Positions 8,416 through 17,970 of a DNA stretch of 64,000 nt are shown here, in pieces (within the stretch, counting starts at the first letter, position 1; each line of letters begins with the position of its first letter). Both the position numbers and the translations under genes were made by a program. The stretch covers positions 186,001 to 250,000 of the forward strand of contig NZ_JAJAUZ010000001.1 of NCBI RefSeq assembly GCF_020532645.1, in the 5' to 3' direction. Below the pieces are notes generated by a model. It saw only the letters and a program-made list of their open reading frames with translations. It was not told where the DNA came from and did not search any database. The stretch is from Streptomyces bambusae. GTDB taxonomy: Bacteria; Actinomycetota; Actinomycetes; Streptomycetales; Streptomycetaceae.

Positions 8416-8862
8416 TCCCTGGCGGCTCCCCTGCCGGGGCTCCGCCCGGACCCCGCTCCTCAAGCGCCGGAGGGGCTGCAATCGCCCCGCCCGGTGGGCA
8501 GCCGGCGGGGCAGATCCAGCCGCCCCGCCCGGTGGGCAGCCGGCGGGGCAGATCCAGCCGCTCCGCCCGGTGGGCAGCCGGTGGGGCAGATCCAGCCCCG
8601 CCGGCGTTTGAGGCGCGGGTCCGGGCGGAGCCCGGGAGCCGGCGCCGGCCGGCCTGCCTTGGGGCTCCGCCCCAAACCCCGCTCCTCAAACTCCCCCAGC
8701 CCCAGGGGGCCGGGAGGTACCCCCTGGAGGGGCTGGAATTTCCCCCGCCCGGTGGGCAGCCGGCGCCGGAGGGGCCGCTTCTGGACCCCGCCCGGCGAAG
8801 TCAGCCCCGCCGGCGTTTGAGGCGCGGGGTACGGGGCGGAGCCCCGGGGGCGGCAGGGTCGG
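8416..8862. repeat. Convergent intergenic region filled with GC-rich repeats
   Basis: 447 bp between two convergent genes, with no credible gene. It contains copies of the Streptomyces intergenic element with core CCGGCGTTTGAGG (8601-8613 and 8810-8822), an inverted version near 8459-8475 and degenerate pieces near 8680. Another copy of the core lies at 22111-22123. These elements commonly sit at gene ends in Streptomyces and can fold into hairpins, so termination is a plausible role. Confidence 0.7.
8484..8597. repeat. Three tandem copies of a 38-bp unit
   Basis: The unit begins GCCCCGCCCGGTGGGCAGCC and recurs at 8484, 8522 and 8560 with a 38-bp period and only a few substitutions in the third copy. 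It lies inside the repeat-rich gap and is not coding. Confidence 0.9.
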
Positions 8863-10095
8863 TCAGGCCGGGACCACCTCGTGGCCGAGGCGGACCGGGA
8901 GGGTGAGGGGGCCGTTCATGATGAAGGACGGCATGGGGTCGAGCGCCTCGTCGGGGACGGCGATCTCCAGGTCCGGGAAACGGGAGAAGAGCGCCGGGAG
9001 GGCGATCGCGGCCTCCATGCGGGCCAGCGGGGCGCCCATGCAGTAGTGCGCACCGTGACCCAGCGACAGGTGCGTCTTGTTGGGCCGGGTGATGTCGAAG
9101 CGATCCGCATCCGCACCGTGCAGCTTCGGGTCCCGCCCGGTCGCACCGAAGCCCATCAGGATCGGCTGCCCCGCAGGAATCCGCACACCGCCCAGCTCGA
9201 CGTCCTCCACCGCGAACCGGAACGGCAGCTGGTTGATCGGCGACTGGACCCGCATGACCTCCTCGGCGACCTCCTCCCACGCCACCTTCCCGCTCATCGC
9301 CAGCTCCAGCTGGTCCGGGTTGGCCTTCAGGTTCTTCACCGCGTGGCACAGCAGGTTCATCACCGTCTCGGAGCCCGCCCCGAGCATCAGGAACAGCGTC
9401 CCGACCAGCTCCTCGTGGCTCAGCCGCTCCTCCCCGTCCGCCGCGTCGATCAGCACGCTGGTCAGGTCCTCGCCCGGCTCCCGGCGCTTCGCGTCGACCA
9501 GGTCGCCCAGCGCCTGGTGCCAGTGCGCGACGTTCGCCGCCGCCTCCTCCTCGGTGAGGGCGGTGCTCGTGGTCACCTCGCCGCCCTTCAGCACCTCGGC
9601 CCGGCGCTCGGCGGGCACGCCGAACATGTCGCAGATCACCGCGGCGGGCAGCGCGTACGCGAACTTGCCCTTCAGGTCGACGACCTCGCCCTCGGGGGTG
9701 GCGGCCAGCCGGTCCAGCAGCTCGGTGGTGATCTTCTCGATCATCGGGCGGCAGGCCTCGACCCGGCGCGGCGTGAACGCCTGCGAGACCAGGCGGCGCA
9801 GCCGGCTGTGGTCGGCGCCGTCGTGCGTGGTCATGTTGTCCATGACCACCCAGCTGATCAGCGGCCAGCTCGGGGGGATCTCGCCGTTCGCGAACGCCGG
9901 CCACGCCTGCGGGTTCTTCACGAACCGGGAGTCGTTGAGCATCTGCCGGGCGACGGCGTGGTCCACGACCGTCCAGGCGTGCACGCCCCCGGGCAGCTCC
10001 ACCGGGACCACCGGGCCCTGGGCGCGCAGGCTGGCGTTCTCGGCATGTACGTCGGTGCCGGTGCGGTCGAGCGCGAAGGGGCATGCGGTCGCCAT
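8863..10095 (-). CDS. Cytochrome P450 (class I, bacterial)
   Basis: A 410-residue soluble P450. I-helix oxygen-binding motif A240-G-S-E-T244 (catalytic acid-Thr pair kept), K-helix E279-x-x-R282, and haem-binding loop 'LGHGAHYCMGAPLAR' with the axial thiolate C352. The usual Phe at the start of that loop is Leu. ATG 10095 is chosen for its GGAGGG site 7 nt upstream; the frame is open for another 64 codons but those look untranslated. No ferredoxin or reductase gene is adjacent, so electrons must come from elsewhere. Substrate unknown. It is divergent from an ATP-grasp-like gene, which may hint at joint tailoring of a small molecule but does not show it. Confidence 0.95.
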   Translation of the reverse strand: MATACPFALDRTGTDVHAENASLRAQGPVVPVELPGGVHAWTVVDHAVARQMLNDSRFVKNPQAWPAFANGEIPPSWPLISWVVMDNMTTHDGADHSRLRRLVSQAFTPRRVEACRPMIEKITTELLDRLAATPEGEVVDLKGKFAYALPAAVICDMFGVPAERRAEVLKGGEVTTSTALTEEEAAANVAHWHQALGDLVDAKRREPGEDLTSVLIDAADGEERLSHEELVGTLFLMLGAGSETVMNLLCHAVKNLKANPDQLELAMSGKVAWEEVAEEVMRVQSPINQLPFRFAVEDVELGGVRIPAGQPILMGFGATGRDPKLHGADADRFDITRPNKTHLSLGHGAHYCMGAPLARMEAAIALPALFSRFPDLEIAVPDEALDPMPSFIMNGPLTLPVRLGHEVVPA

Positions 10096-10280
10096 CGGGG
10101 ACCCTCCAGTGAGTAGGTGCCACGACCGTAGGTACCGACCGGTTGCCGGTACATCTTCCGGATTGCTCTGCGGGCCCGTCCCGGACGGCCCGCCGCTTCT
10201 CTGCCATCTCGGCCGCCCCGCCCGCCCCGCGGTCTCCGCCGCCCCTGCCGGGTACGAGGGATTCCGGTTAGCGTGTGGCC

Positions 10281-11099
10281 ATGTCACGCCTGCTCTACGT
10301 CACCGACCTCGCCTACCCGGCCCAGGGCCGCCGGTACGGCGACGAGGACGTGTTCCTGACCTCCCGGCTGCGCGAGGAGTTCGCCGTCGCGCTGTGCCAC
10401 CCGCGGGACGCGGCCGCCCTCATGGACGGCTTCGACGCGGTCGTGGTCCGCAACAGCGGTCCGGTCCTGCACTACCGGGAGGCGTACGAAGCGTTCCGCG
10501 CGGCCGCCCTGGCCCGCGGCACCCGGGTCTACAACCCGCTGACCGGGCGGGCCGACCAGGCCGGCAAGCAGTACCTGCCGGACCTGTCCGCCGCGGGCCT
10601 GCCGGTCATCCCGACGGTCGACCGCGCGGCGGACGTGCCCCGGCTGCCGGCGGCCGCCTCGTACGCGGTGAAGCCGAAGCAGGGCGCGGACTCGGTGGGA
10701 CTGGTCTTCACCGCCGACCCGGCGGCCGAGGCCGCCGGTGCGGACGGCGAGGTGCTGATCCAGCCCCGCATCGACTTCGCGTACGAGGTGTCGTTCTACT
10801 TCGTGGACCGGGACTTCCAGTACGCCCTCCACGCGCCGGACCCGGACCGCCGCTGGCTGCTGGAGCCGTACCGGCCGACCGCCGCCGACCTGTCCTTCGC
10901 CCGCACCTTCATCGACTGGAACGGCCTGGACCACGGCATCCAGCGCGTCGACGCCTGCCGCACGAAGGACACCGGCGAGCTGCTGCTCGTCGAACTGGAG
11001 GACCTGAACCCGTACCTCTCCCTCGACCTCCTGGACGCGGCCACCCGCGAGTCCTTCGTGGCGTCCTTCATACGCTCCCTGCGGGCGTTCACCGCCTGA
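10281..11099 (+). CDS. ATP-grasp-like protein
   Basis: A 272-residue protein that resembles the ATP-grasp fold by layout: an N-terminal alpha/beta part ('LLYVTDLAYPAQGRRYGDEDV', 'GFDAVVVRNSGPV'), a central segment 'QAGKQYLPDLSAAGLPVIPT', a lysine-bearing strand 'SYAVKPKQGADSVG' where ATP is usually bound, and an acidic metal-type strand 'LLLVELEDLNPYLSLD' near the C-terminus. It may be a carboxylate-amine or peptide ligase of the RimK/glutathione synthetase type; no substrate can be named. A TAGCGT -10-like box (10269-10274) ends 6 nt before the ATG, so the mRNA may be leaderless. It is divergent from the P450. Confidence 0.7.
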   Translation: MSRLLYVTDLAYPAQGRRYGDEDVFLTSRLREEFAVALCHPRDAAALMDGFDAVVVRNSGPVLHYREAYEAFRAAALARGTRVYNPLTGRADQAGKQYLPDLSAAGLPVIPTVDRAADVPRLPAAASYAVKPKQGADSVGLVFTADPAAEAAGADGEVLIQPRIDFAYEVSFYFVDRDFQYALHAPDPDRRWLLEPYRPTAADLSFARTFIDWNGLDHGIQRVDACRTKDTGELLLVELEDLNPYLSLDLLDAATRESFVASFIRSLRAFTA

Positions 11100-11179
11100 C
11101 GGCCGGGACGGGGAGGCCACCCGAGTCCACCCACCGGGCACGTCACAGGGCGTTCACGTGCAGGTGGCAAGCTTGAAGG

Positions 11180-13015
11180 ATGAACGATGCCGCCCCGGCG
11201 CCCACCCCCGCGCCCGCGCCCCGCCGTGCCCGTGTCCGTGCCCCCGAGCTGGTCGGGAAGGGGGGCTGGCTCAACACCGGAGGAGCCCAGCTCACCCTCG
11301 CCGACCTGCGCGGCAAGATCGCGATCCTGGATTTCTGGACCTTCTGCTGCATCAACTGCCTGCACGTCCTCGACGAGCTGCGCGAGCTGGAGGAGAAGCA
11401 CCGGGACACCGTGGTGATCGTCGGCGTGCACTCGCCGAAGTTCGTGCACGAGGCCGAGCACCAGGCCGTGGTGGACGCCGTGGAGCGGTACGAGGTGCAC
11501 CACCCGGTGCTCGACGACCCGGAGCTGGCCACCTGGAAGCAGTACGCGGTCCGGGCCTGGCCGACGCTCGTCGTCATCGACCCCGAGGGCTACGTCGTGG
11601 CCCAGCACGCCGGCGAGGGGCACGCGCACGCCATCGCCCGGCTCGTCGAGGAGCTGGAGGCCGAGCACGAGGCCAAGGGCACCCTGCGGCGCGGCGACGG
11701 CCCGTACGTGGCTCCCGAGCCGGTCGCCACCCACCTGCGGTTCCCCGGCAAGGCCCTCGTCCTGCCGTCCGGCAACCTGCTGGTCTCCGACTCCACCCGC
11801 CACCAGCTCGTGGAGACCGCGCCCGACGGCGAGACCGTGGTCCGCCGCATCGGCAGCGGGCAGCGCGGCTTCGGGCCGGACGCGTTCAACGAGCCGCAGG
11901 GCCTGTGCCTGCTGCCCGACGGCTCCGTGATCGTCGCCGACACCGTCAACCACGCCCTGCGCCGCCTCGACCCGGACACCGGCGTCGTGACGACCGTCGC
12001 CGGCACCGGCCGCCAGTGGTGGCAGGGCTCCCCCACCGCCGGCCCGGCCCTGGAGGTCGACCTGTCCTCGCCGTGGGACGTCGCCTGGTGGCAGGACAAG
12101 GTGTGGATCGCCATGGCCGGCGTCCACCAGCTGTGGACGTACGACCCCGCGGACGGCACCGTCGCGGTCGCCGCCGGCACCACCAACGAGGGCCTGGTCG
12201 ACGGCCCGGCCGCCGAGGCCTGGTTCGCCCAGCCCTCCGGGCTCGCCGCCGCCGGCGACCGGCTGTGGCTCGCCGACTCCGAGACCAGCGCCCTGCGCTG
12301 GGTGGAACGCGACGGCGACGGCTACGCGGTCCGGTCCGCCGTCGGCACCGGCCTCTTCGACTTCGGGCACCGCGACGGCGACGCCGCCCAGGCCCTGCTC
12401 CAGCACCCGCTGGGCGTCACCGCCCTGCCGGACGGCTCGGTCGCGGTCTGCGACACGTACAACCACGCCCTGCGCCGCTACGACCCGGCCACCGGCCAGG
12501 TCACCACCCTCGCCACCGACCTGCGCGAGCCCAGCGGGGCCGTGCTCGACGGGGACGAGATCGTCGTCGTCGAGTCGGCCCGGCACCGGCTGACCCGGCT
12601 GCGGCTGCCCGAGGAGGCCGTCCGCGTCGAGTCCGCCGCGTACCGCACCCAGCGGGCCGCCACCGAGGTCGGCCCCGGCCGGCTCCGCCTCGACATCGTC
12701 TTCCAGGCCCCGGCCGGCCAGAAGCTGGACACCCGGTACGGGCCCTCCACCCGCCTGCTGGTCTCCGCCACCCCGCCGGAGCTGCTCGCGGAGGGCGAGG
12801 GCAAGGGCACCGACCTGTCCCGCGAGCTGCTGCTCGCCGACGGGGTCACCGAGGGCGTGCTGCACGTCTCCGCGATGGCCGCGTCCTGCGACGACGACCC
12901 GGCGAACGAGTACCCGGCCTGCCACGTCCACCAGCAGGACTGGGGCGTGCCGGTGAAGGTCACCGCCGGCGGTGCGACCCGGCTGCCGCTGGTCCTGGCG
13001 GGGCTTGACGCGTAA
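11180..13015 (+). CDS. Thioredoxin-like protein with NHL-repeat beta-propeller
   Basis: 611 residues without a clear signal peptide. Residues 25-170 form a TlpA/ResA-like thioredoxin domain whose active site is C57-I-N-C60, preceded by a further Cys (C56), giving the 'WTFCCINC' motif typical of this fusion family. The rest is an NHL-type beta-propeller with repeated 'GLCLLPDGSVIVADTVNHALRR' and 'GVTALPDGSVAVCDTYNHALRR' blades. The combination is conserved in bacteria and in animal NHLRC2. It probably acts as a thiol oxidoreductase or scaffold; the partner is unknown. The start codon follows directly on GAAGG, which is unusually close for a ribosome site. Confidence 0.9.
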   Translation: MNDAAPAPTPAPAPRRARVRAPELVGKGGWLNTGGAQLTLADLRGKIAILDFWTFCCINCLHVLDELRELEEKHRDTVVIVGVHSPKFVHEAEHQAVVDAVERYEVHHPVLDDPELATWKQYAVRAWPTLVVIDPEGYVVAQHAGEGHAHAIARLVEELEAEHEAKGTLRRGDGPYVAPEPVATHLRFPGKALVLPSGNLLVSDSTRHQLVETAPDGETVVRRIGSGQRGFGPDAFNEPQGLCLLPDGSVIVADTVNHALRRLDPDTGVVTTVAGTGRQWWQGSPTAGPALEVDLSSPWDVAWWQDKVWIAMAGVHQLWTYDPADGTVAVAAGTTNEGLVDGPAAEAWFAQPSGLAAAGDRLWLADSETSALRWVERDGDGYAVRSAVGTGLFDFGHRDGDAAQALLQHPLGVTALPDGSVAVCDTYNHALRRYDPATGQVTTLATDLREPSGAVLDGDEIVVVESARHRLTRLRLPEEAVRVESAAYRTQRAATEVGPGRLRLDIVFQAPAGQKLDTRYGPSTRLLVSATPPELLAEGEGKGTDLSRELLLADGVTEGVLHVSAMAASCDDDPANEYPACHVHQQDWGVPVKVTAGGATRLPLVLAGLDA

Positions 13016-13053
13016 CACCCCGGCGGGCGGCGGATGCCACCGCCCGCCCGCCG

Positions 13054-13084
13054 CCGCGGACCGCCCTCACCCGGCGGTCCGCGG
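13054..13084. terminator. Bidirectional hairpin terminator
   Basis: Perfect 12-bp arms (13054-13065 and 13073-13084) around a 7-nt loop lie between the convergent NHL and aminopeptidase genes. A second GC hairpin sits just before it at about 13022-13049. Confidence 0.75.
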
Positions 13085-13107
13085 CCGTTGCGGCGTCAGT
13101 GCCGCCG

Positions 13108-14400
13108 TCATCCCTCCAGGAACGCGACGAGGGCGTTCGCCAGCAGGAACGGGTCGTCGGAGCCGCAGAGTTCGCGGGCGCTGTGCATCGACAGGATCGC
13201 CACGCCGATGTCGACGGTCTGGATGCCGTGCCGGGCGGCCGTGATCGGGCCGATGGTGGTGCCGCACGGCATCGAGTTGTTCGACACGAACGTCTGCCAC
13301 GGCACGCCCGCCCGCTCGCACGCGGCGGCGAACACGGCCCGGCCGGCGCCGTCGGTGGCGTACCGCTGGTTGACGTTCACCTTCAGGATCGGGCCGCCGT
13401 TGGCCCGCGGGTGGTGCGAAGGGTCGTGCCGCTCGCCGTAGTTGGGGTGCACGGCGTGACCGGTGTCCGAGGACAGGCAGACGGTGCCGGCGAAGGCGCG
13501 GGCCCGGTCCTCGTAGCTGCCGCCGCGGGCGAAGACGGATCGTTCCAGCACGTTGCCCAGCAGCGGCCCGTCCGCGCCGGTGTCCGACTGGGAGCCGTTC
13601 TCCTCGTGGTCGAACGCGGCAAGGACGGGGATGTGGTCGAGCTTGCCGCTGGTGGCGACGGCGGCCAGCGCGGCCGTACCGGCGTGCACCGACAGGAGGT
13701 TGTCCATCCGCGGGCCGGCCAGCAGCTCGCGGTCGCGGCCCAGGTAGGCGGGCGGCTCGATCGAATGGACCATCAGGTCCCAGCCGGCGACCTCGCCCTG
13801 CGGCAGGCCCTCTTCCTCCTCCAGGAAGGCGATCAGGTCGCCCTCGGTGACCTCGCCCAGACCCCAGATGGGCTGCATGTGGCGCTGCTTGTCGAGCTTG
13901 AGGCCGTCGGAGTTGACGGACCGGTCGAGGTGCACGGCGAGCTGCGGGACGCGCAGCAGGGCGCGGTCCACGTTGACGAGCCGGTGGCTGCCGTCGCGCA
14001 GGGTCAGCCGGCCGGCGAGGCCGAGGTCGCGGTCCAGCCAGGTGTTGAGCAGGGTGCCGCCGTAGATCTCGACGGCGATCTGCCGCCAGCCCTGGGAGCC
14101 GAGGTCGGGCTGCGGCTTGACGCGCAGGTTGGGCGAGTCGGTGTGGGCGCCGACGATGCGGAACGGGGTGTGTGCGGAGGCGCCTTCGGGCACGTACCAG
14201 GCGATGATCGCGCCACCGCGCAGCACGAACCGGCCGCCCGTGCCCGCATCCCAGGCGTCCGTCTCCGACACCTGGCGGAACCCGGCCTTCTCCAGCCGTT
14301 CGGCGGCGTTGGCCACGGCATGGTACGGCGATGGGCTCGCCGCCAGGAAGGTCATCAGGTCGTCGGTGTGGCCGCGGTCGAAGCGGGCGGGAGAGCTCAT
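13108..14400 (-). CDS. M18 family aminopeptidase
   Basis: A 430-residue cytosolic dizinc aminopeptidase, probably acting on N-terminal acidic residues (aspartyl aminopeptidase type). Metal and catalytic signatures: H86-T-D88 in 'VGAHTDSPNLRVKP', the bridging Asp in 'RMDNLLSVHAG', the general-base pair Glu-Glu in 'FDHEENGSQSDTGA', an SSDTGHAVHPNY segment with Asp and His, and the final His in 'ILSMHSARE'. ATG 14400 is chosen because AAGGTG precedes it; an upstream ATG ten codons earlier lacks a site. It is convergent with the NHL gene and separated from it by a strong hairpin. Confidence 0.93.
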   Translation of the reverse strand: MSSPARFDRGHTDDLMTFLAASPSPYHAVANAAERLEKAGFRQVSETDAWDAGTGGRFVLRGGAIIAWYVPEGASAHTPFRIVGAHTDSPNLRVKPQPDLGSQGWRQIAVEIYGGTLLNTWLDRDLGLAGRLTLRDGSHRLVNVDRALLRVPQLAVHLDRSVNSDGLKLDKQRHMQPIWGLGEVTEGDLIAFLEEEEGLPQGEVAGWDLMVHSIEPPAYLGRDRELLAGPRMDNLLSVHAGTAALAAVATSGKLDHIPVLAAFDHEENGSQSDTGADGPLLGNVLERSVFARGGSYEDRARAFAGTVCLSSDTGHAVHPNYGERHDPSHHPRANGGPILKVNVNQRYATDGAGRAVFAAACERAGVPWQTFVSNNSMPCGTTIGPITAARHGIQTVDIGVAILSMHSARELCGSDDPFLLANALVAFLEG

Positions 14401-14523
14401 GTGGTTCACCTTAACGACGGTCGTTGTCACGAGGTCCGGAGTGCGGAGGGTGGCCGGAGGCGCACGATCGGTGCGGCTCCGCAGGCCGCCGGGGCATCCG
14501 CACAGGGCCGCCCCGCCGCGCCC

Positions 14524-15258
14524 TCAGCCCGACGGACGGTCGAAGCGCCGGCCCAGCTGCCGCCGCTCCCCCCGGCGGATGCGCGGCAGCATCTCGGGGG
14601 TCTGGGGCGAGCGCTGTGCGCGCTTTTTCCGTCCGGCGCAGAAGATACAGGCCTCACCGGGGGGCGCGTCCGGGTCGATGGGCGCGCCGGGGTGTTCGGC
14701 GCACCCGGAGGCGTTGCGCGGCCGGGAGAGTTCCCGGGCCACGATGAACGCCCGGTGGAGGTCGTCGGCCACGTCCACGAAGGCGTCACCCGGCGAGGTG
14801 ACGCCGAGGTGGAACGCCTGCTCCTGCACCTTCCCGACCCACGTGCGCAACTGCTCGACGGTGTACGGGCCCTCCGGCACGGGGTAGCCGAGGCGGCGCT
14901 GCTGTTCGGCCGGAGCGGGGCCGGAGACCCGGCCGCCGGTCCGGCGCAGGCCGCGGCGGCGCCGGTCGTTGCAGATCAGGCAGCGGCCCCAGCCGTCGGG
15001 GGCCTCCGGGTCCAGCGCTCCGTTGGGGTGTTCGGAGCAGCCGGTGTAGCTCTTCACGGGGGCCAGCCCCGCGGCGGTCTGGAAGGCGGCGTACAGGGCG
15101 TCGGCGACGGGCTCGTACTCGGCGGGGTGGGCGCCGTCGTACAGCTCCCTCACCTGGTCGCCGAGGGAACCGATCTTGCCGTGCAGCTCCTTGAGCTGGA
15201 ACGGCCGCCCGGTGGGGACGGAGTACCCCCGGCTGCTGTGCTGTTCCTGCGGACTCAT
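14524..15258 (-). CDS. Unknown protein with two tandem Cys/His zinc-type modules
   Basis: A 244-residue protein I do not recognise. It is an internal duplication of about 95 residues. Each copy starts with 'GY.VP.G', runs through two helices, and ends with a C-x-E-H-P ... P-D/E-A-P ... C-x-x-C-(D/G)R cluster (residues about 71-93 and 180-202). Both copies keep every Cys and His, so each probably binds one zinc. The cluster is followed by a basic stretch in both copies ('NDRRRRGLRR', 'AGRKKRAQR'), which would suit nucleic-acid binding; this is inference. It is a single gene, 140 bp downstream of acyl-CoA dehydrogenase on the same strand with a hairpin between them. Confidence 0.8.
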   Translation of the reverse strand: MSPQEQHSSRGYSVPTGRPFQLKELHGKIGSLGDQVRELYDGAHPAEYEPVADALYAAFQTAAGLAPVKSYTGCSEHPNGALDPEAPDGWGRCLICNDRRRRGLRRTGGRVSGPAPAEQQRRLGYPVPEGPYTVEQLRTWVGKVQEQAFHLGVTSPGDAFVDVADDLHRAFIVARELSRPRNASGCAEHPGAPIDPDAPPGEACIFCAGRKKRAQRSPQTPEMLPRIRRGERRQLGRRFDRPSG

Positions 15259-15289
15259 GCCTAGAGACTGCCACGGACGGCTGACAAAA

Positions 15290-15327
15290 GGGGCCGGGGT
15301 GCTGCCGTGACGCAGCTCCCCGGCCCC
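15290..15327 (-). terminator. Long nested hairpin terminator after acyl-CoA dehydrogenase
   Basis: GGGGCCGGGG (15290-15299) pairs with CCCCGGCCCC (15318-15327), with an inner GCTGC/GCAGC stem. It lies 68 bp after the acyl-CoA dehydrogenase stop. Confidence 0.75.
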
Positions 15328-15394
15328 CTGTGCGGGTTCCGGTACTGGTTCCGGTTGGGGCCGGTACCAGGCGGAGAAGCCGGGGCGGACCCGA

Positions 15395-17221
15395 CTAGAA
15401 CGCGGCCTCGTCCAGCTCCATGAGGGAGTTGTCGACGGCCTCGGCCAGGGTGCGGGCGACGGTGACGCCCGGCAGGACCTGGGAGGCGAAGAACTTCGCC
15501 GCCGCGATCTTGCCCTGGTAGAACGCGGTGTCCTTGGCGGACGCGGTCTTCAGCTTCTCGGCGGCCACCGCGGCACCGCGGAGCAGCAGGTAGCCGACGA
15601 CCACGTCACCGGAGGCCATCAGCAGGCGGGTGGTGTTCTGGCCGACCTTGTAGATGTTCTTGAGGTCCTCGCCGGTGGCGGTGAGGTCGGCGACCATGTG
15701 GCCGACGATCCCCTCCAGGTCCACGGCGGCCTTGGCCAGCGCGTCGCGGGCGGCGGCCAGCTCCTCGCCGCCCTCGCCCTCCGCGAGGAACTTCTTGATG
15801 GTCTCGGAGAGCATGTTCAGGGACGCGCCCTGGTCGCGGACGATCTTCCGGAAGAAGAAGTCCTGGCCCTGGATCGCCGTGGTGCCCTCGTACAGGGTGT
15901 CGATCTTGGCGTCGCGGATGTACTGCTCGATCGGGTACTCCTGCAGGTAGCCGGAGCCGCCGAAGGTCTGGAGCGACTGGGCCAGCTGCTCGTAGGACTT
16001 CTCGGAGCCGTAGCCCTTGACGATCGGCAGGAGCAGGTCGTTCAGGCCGACGAGCGCGGAGGCGTCCTCGCCCGCGGCCTGCTTGACGGCGATCTCGTCC
16101 TGGACGGTGGCCGTGTACAGGACCAGGGCGCGCATGCCCTCGGCGTACGCCTTCTGCGTCATCAGCGAGCGGCGGACGTCGGGGTGGTGCGTGATGGTGA
16201 CCTTGGGCGCGGTCTTGTCCAGGAAGTTCGCGAGGTCCGGGCCCTGCACGCGCTCCTTGGCGTACTCCAGCGCGTTCAGGTACCCGGTGGAGAGCGTCGC
16301 GATGGCCTTCGTGCCGACCATCATGCGGGCGAACTCGATGATCATGAACATCTGGCGGATGCCGTCGTGCTTGTCGCCGATCAGCCAGCCCTTGGCGGGG
16401 TGCTGGTCGCCGAAGGTCATCTCGCACGTGTTGGAGGCCTTGAGGCCCATCTTGTGCTCGACGTTGGTGGCGTACACGCCGTTGCGCTCGCCCAGCTCGC
16501 CGGTCTCCCAGTCGAAGTGGAACTTCGGGACGAGGAAGAGCGACAGGCCCTTGGTGCCGGGGCCGTGGCCCTCGGGGCGGGCGAGGACGTAGTGGAGGAT
16601 GTTCTCCTCCATGTCGTGCTCACCGGACGTGATGAAGCGCTTCACGCCCTCGATGTGCCAGGAGCCGTCCTCCTGCTGGATCGCCTTGGTGCGGCCGGCG
16701 CCGACGTCCGAACCCGCGTCGGGCTCGGTCAGGACCATGGTGGAGCCCCAGCGCTTCTCGACCGCGATCTGGGCGATCTTCTTCTGGACCTCGTTGCCCT
16801 CCTCGAACAGCACACCGGCGAAGGCCGGGCCGGAGGAGTACATCCAGATGGCCGGGTTCGAGCCGAGCAGCAGCTCCGCGTACGACCACACCAGGGAGCG
16901 CGGCGAGGTGGTGCCGCCGATCTCCTCGGGCAGGCCCAGCCGCCAGTACTCGGAGTCCATGAAGGCCTGGTAGCTCTTCTTGAAGGAGGCCGGGACCGGC
17001 GCGGTGTTGGTGGCCGGGTCGAAGACCGGCGGGTTGCGGTCGGCGTCCTCGAAGGAGGCGGCCAGCTCGTTCTCGGCCAGGCGCGCGATCTCGGACAGGA
17101 CGTCCTTGGCGGTCTCGGTGTCCATCTCCGCGAACGGTCCGGTGCCGTACACCTTGTCGCGGCCGAGCACCTCGAAGAGGTTGAACTCGATGTCTCGAAG
17201 GTTGGACTTGTAGTGCCCCAT
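15395..17221 (-). CDS. Acyl-CoA dehydrogenase (long-chain FadE type)
   Basis: A 608-residue flavoenzyme for the first step of fatty acid beta-oxidation. It belongs to the larger actinobacterial group with an N-terminal extension beginning '[20 protein letters not shown]' and a C-terminal extension after the core. The FAD/substrate-binding motif '[17 protein letters not shown]' lies about residues 172-188, and '[23 protein letters not shown]' supplies the C-terminal family signature. GGAG lies 8 nt before the ATG. It is divergent from sseB. No other beta-oxidation gene is adjacent. Confidence 0.95.
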   Translation of the reverse strand: MGHYKSNLRDIEFNLFEVLGRDKVYGTGPFAEMDTETAKDVLSEIARLAENELAASFEDADRNPPVFDPATNTAPVPASFKKSYQAFMDSEYWRLGLPEEIGGTTSPRSLVWSYAELLLGSNPAIWMYSSGPAFAGVLFEEGNEVQKKIAQIAVEKRWGSTMVLTEPDAGSDVGAGRTKAIQQEDGSWHIEGVKRFITSGEHDMEENILHYVLARPEGHGPGTKGLSLFLVPKFHFDWETGELGERNGVYATNVEHKMGLKASNTCEMTFGDQHPAKGWLIGDKHDGIRQMFMIIEFARMMVGTKAIATLSTGYLNALEYAKERVQGPDLANFLDKTAPKVTITHHPDVRRSLMTQKAYAEGMRALVLYTATVQDEIAVKQAAGEDASALVGLNDLLLPIVKGYGSEKSYEQLAQSLQTFGGSGYLQEYPIEQYIRDAKIDTLYEGTTAIQGQDFFFRKIVRDQGASLNMLSETIKKFLAEGEGGEELAAARDALAKAAVDLEGIVGHMVADLTATGEDLKNIYKVGQNTTRLLMASGDVVVGYLLLRGAAVAAEKLKTASAKDTAFYQGKIAAAKFFASQVLPGVTVARTLAEAVDNSLMELDEAAF

Positions 17222-17404
17222 GGCGACGGCTCCGTAAGCGGGTCGGTTACATCTACCAGCAAGTAGCTAAATCATGCTACCCGCCGGTAATAACGGCAAC
17301 CCCTGGAGCGCCGATGTGACGGGGCTCAAGCGGTCTGCGCCGTTTTGCGCCAGGCTCCGCCCGCAGGGCGGTGCTCGGGCGGGTGAATCGGTAGTCTCTG
17401 GCGC

Positions 17405-17872
17405 ATGTACGGCTATGACCAGAACGTGAGCGCGGGGCACGCGGGGCAGCAGCAGTACGCCGCTCCGCAGCAGTCGGCCGGCGGCTACGAGCAGCCGCTG
17501 TACCCGGAGCCCTCGCCGCCGTCGCTGGCCGACGCGGTGCGCGCGTTCACGACGGGGTCGCTCTCCGCCGAGGACTTCCAGCAGATCTTCGCCACGTCCA
17601 AGGTCTACTGCCCGCGCGGCGACAACCCGGGGTTCCTGGCCCTGCACAACACGCAGCAGCCGGTCATCCCGATGTTCACCACGCTCAAGGAGCTCCGCCG
17701 GTACGCCGGCAAGGAGTCCAAGTACTTCGTGATCACCGGCGCCGAGGTGATCGACCTCCTCCCGACCGGCTACGGCTTCGTCCTCGACATGGAGGGCGAC
17801 CACCGCATGGTCTTCGATGCGAAGGCCGTCGAGCAGATGGTCGACTACGCGATGCGGCGGATGTACGGCTAG
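17405..17872 (+). CDS. SseB family protein
   Basis: A 155-residue protein with a Tyr/Gln-rich N-terminal 35 residues and an SseB-like domain after it ('SLADAVRAFTTGSLSAEDFQQIF', 'PVIPMFTTLKELRRYAG', 'GYGFVLDMEGDHRMVFDAKAVEQM' in broken form). In actinobacteria these proteins have no firmly established role. TAGTCT (17392-17397) ends 7 nt before the ATG, consistent with a leaderless message. The gene precedes the TTA-containing regulator by 98 bp on the same strand. Confidence 0.85.
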   Translation: MYGYDQNVSAGHAGQQQYAAPQQSAGGYEQPLYPEPSPPSLADAVRAFTTGSLSAEDFQQIFATSKVYCPRGDNPGFLALHNTQQPVIPMFTTLKELRRYAGKESKYFVITGAEVIDLLPTGYGFVLDMEGDHRMVFDAKAVEQMVDYAMRRMYG

Positions 17873-17970
17873 GACGTCCCGCCGGGCCGCCGCGGCCGCC
17901 AGGGCAGGACGCAGCACGACCGGTACGGCCGTACACGGGGTGCGGCCGTCGGCCTCGCAGGGGGTGGTGC

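Noticed and set aside
11145..11165. Additional parS-like site (TTCACGTG)
   Set aside because: Only the central 8 bp match; the flanks do not form the GTTTCACGTGAAAC palindrome.
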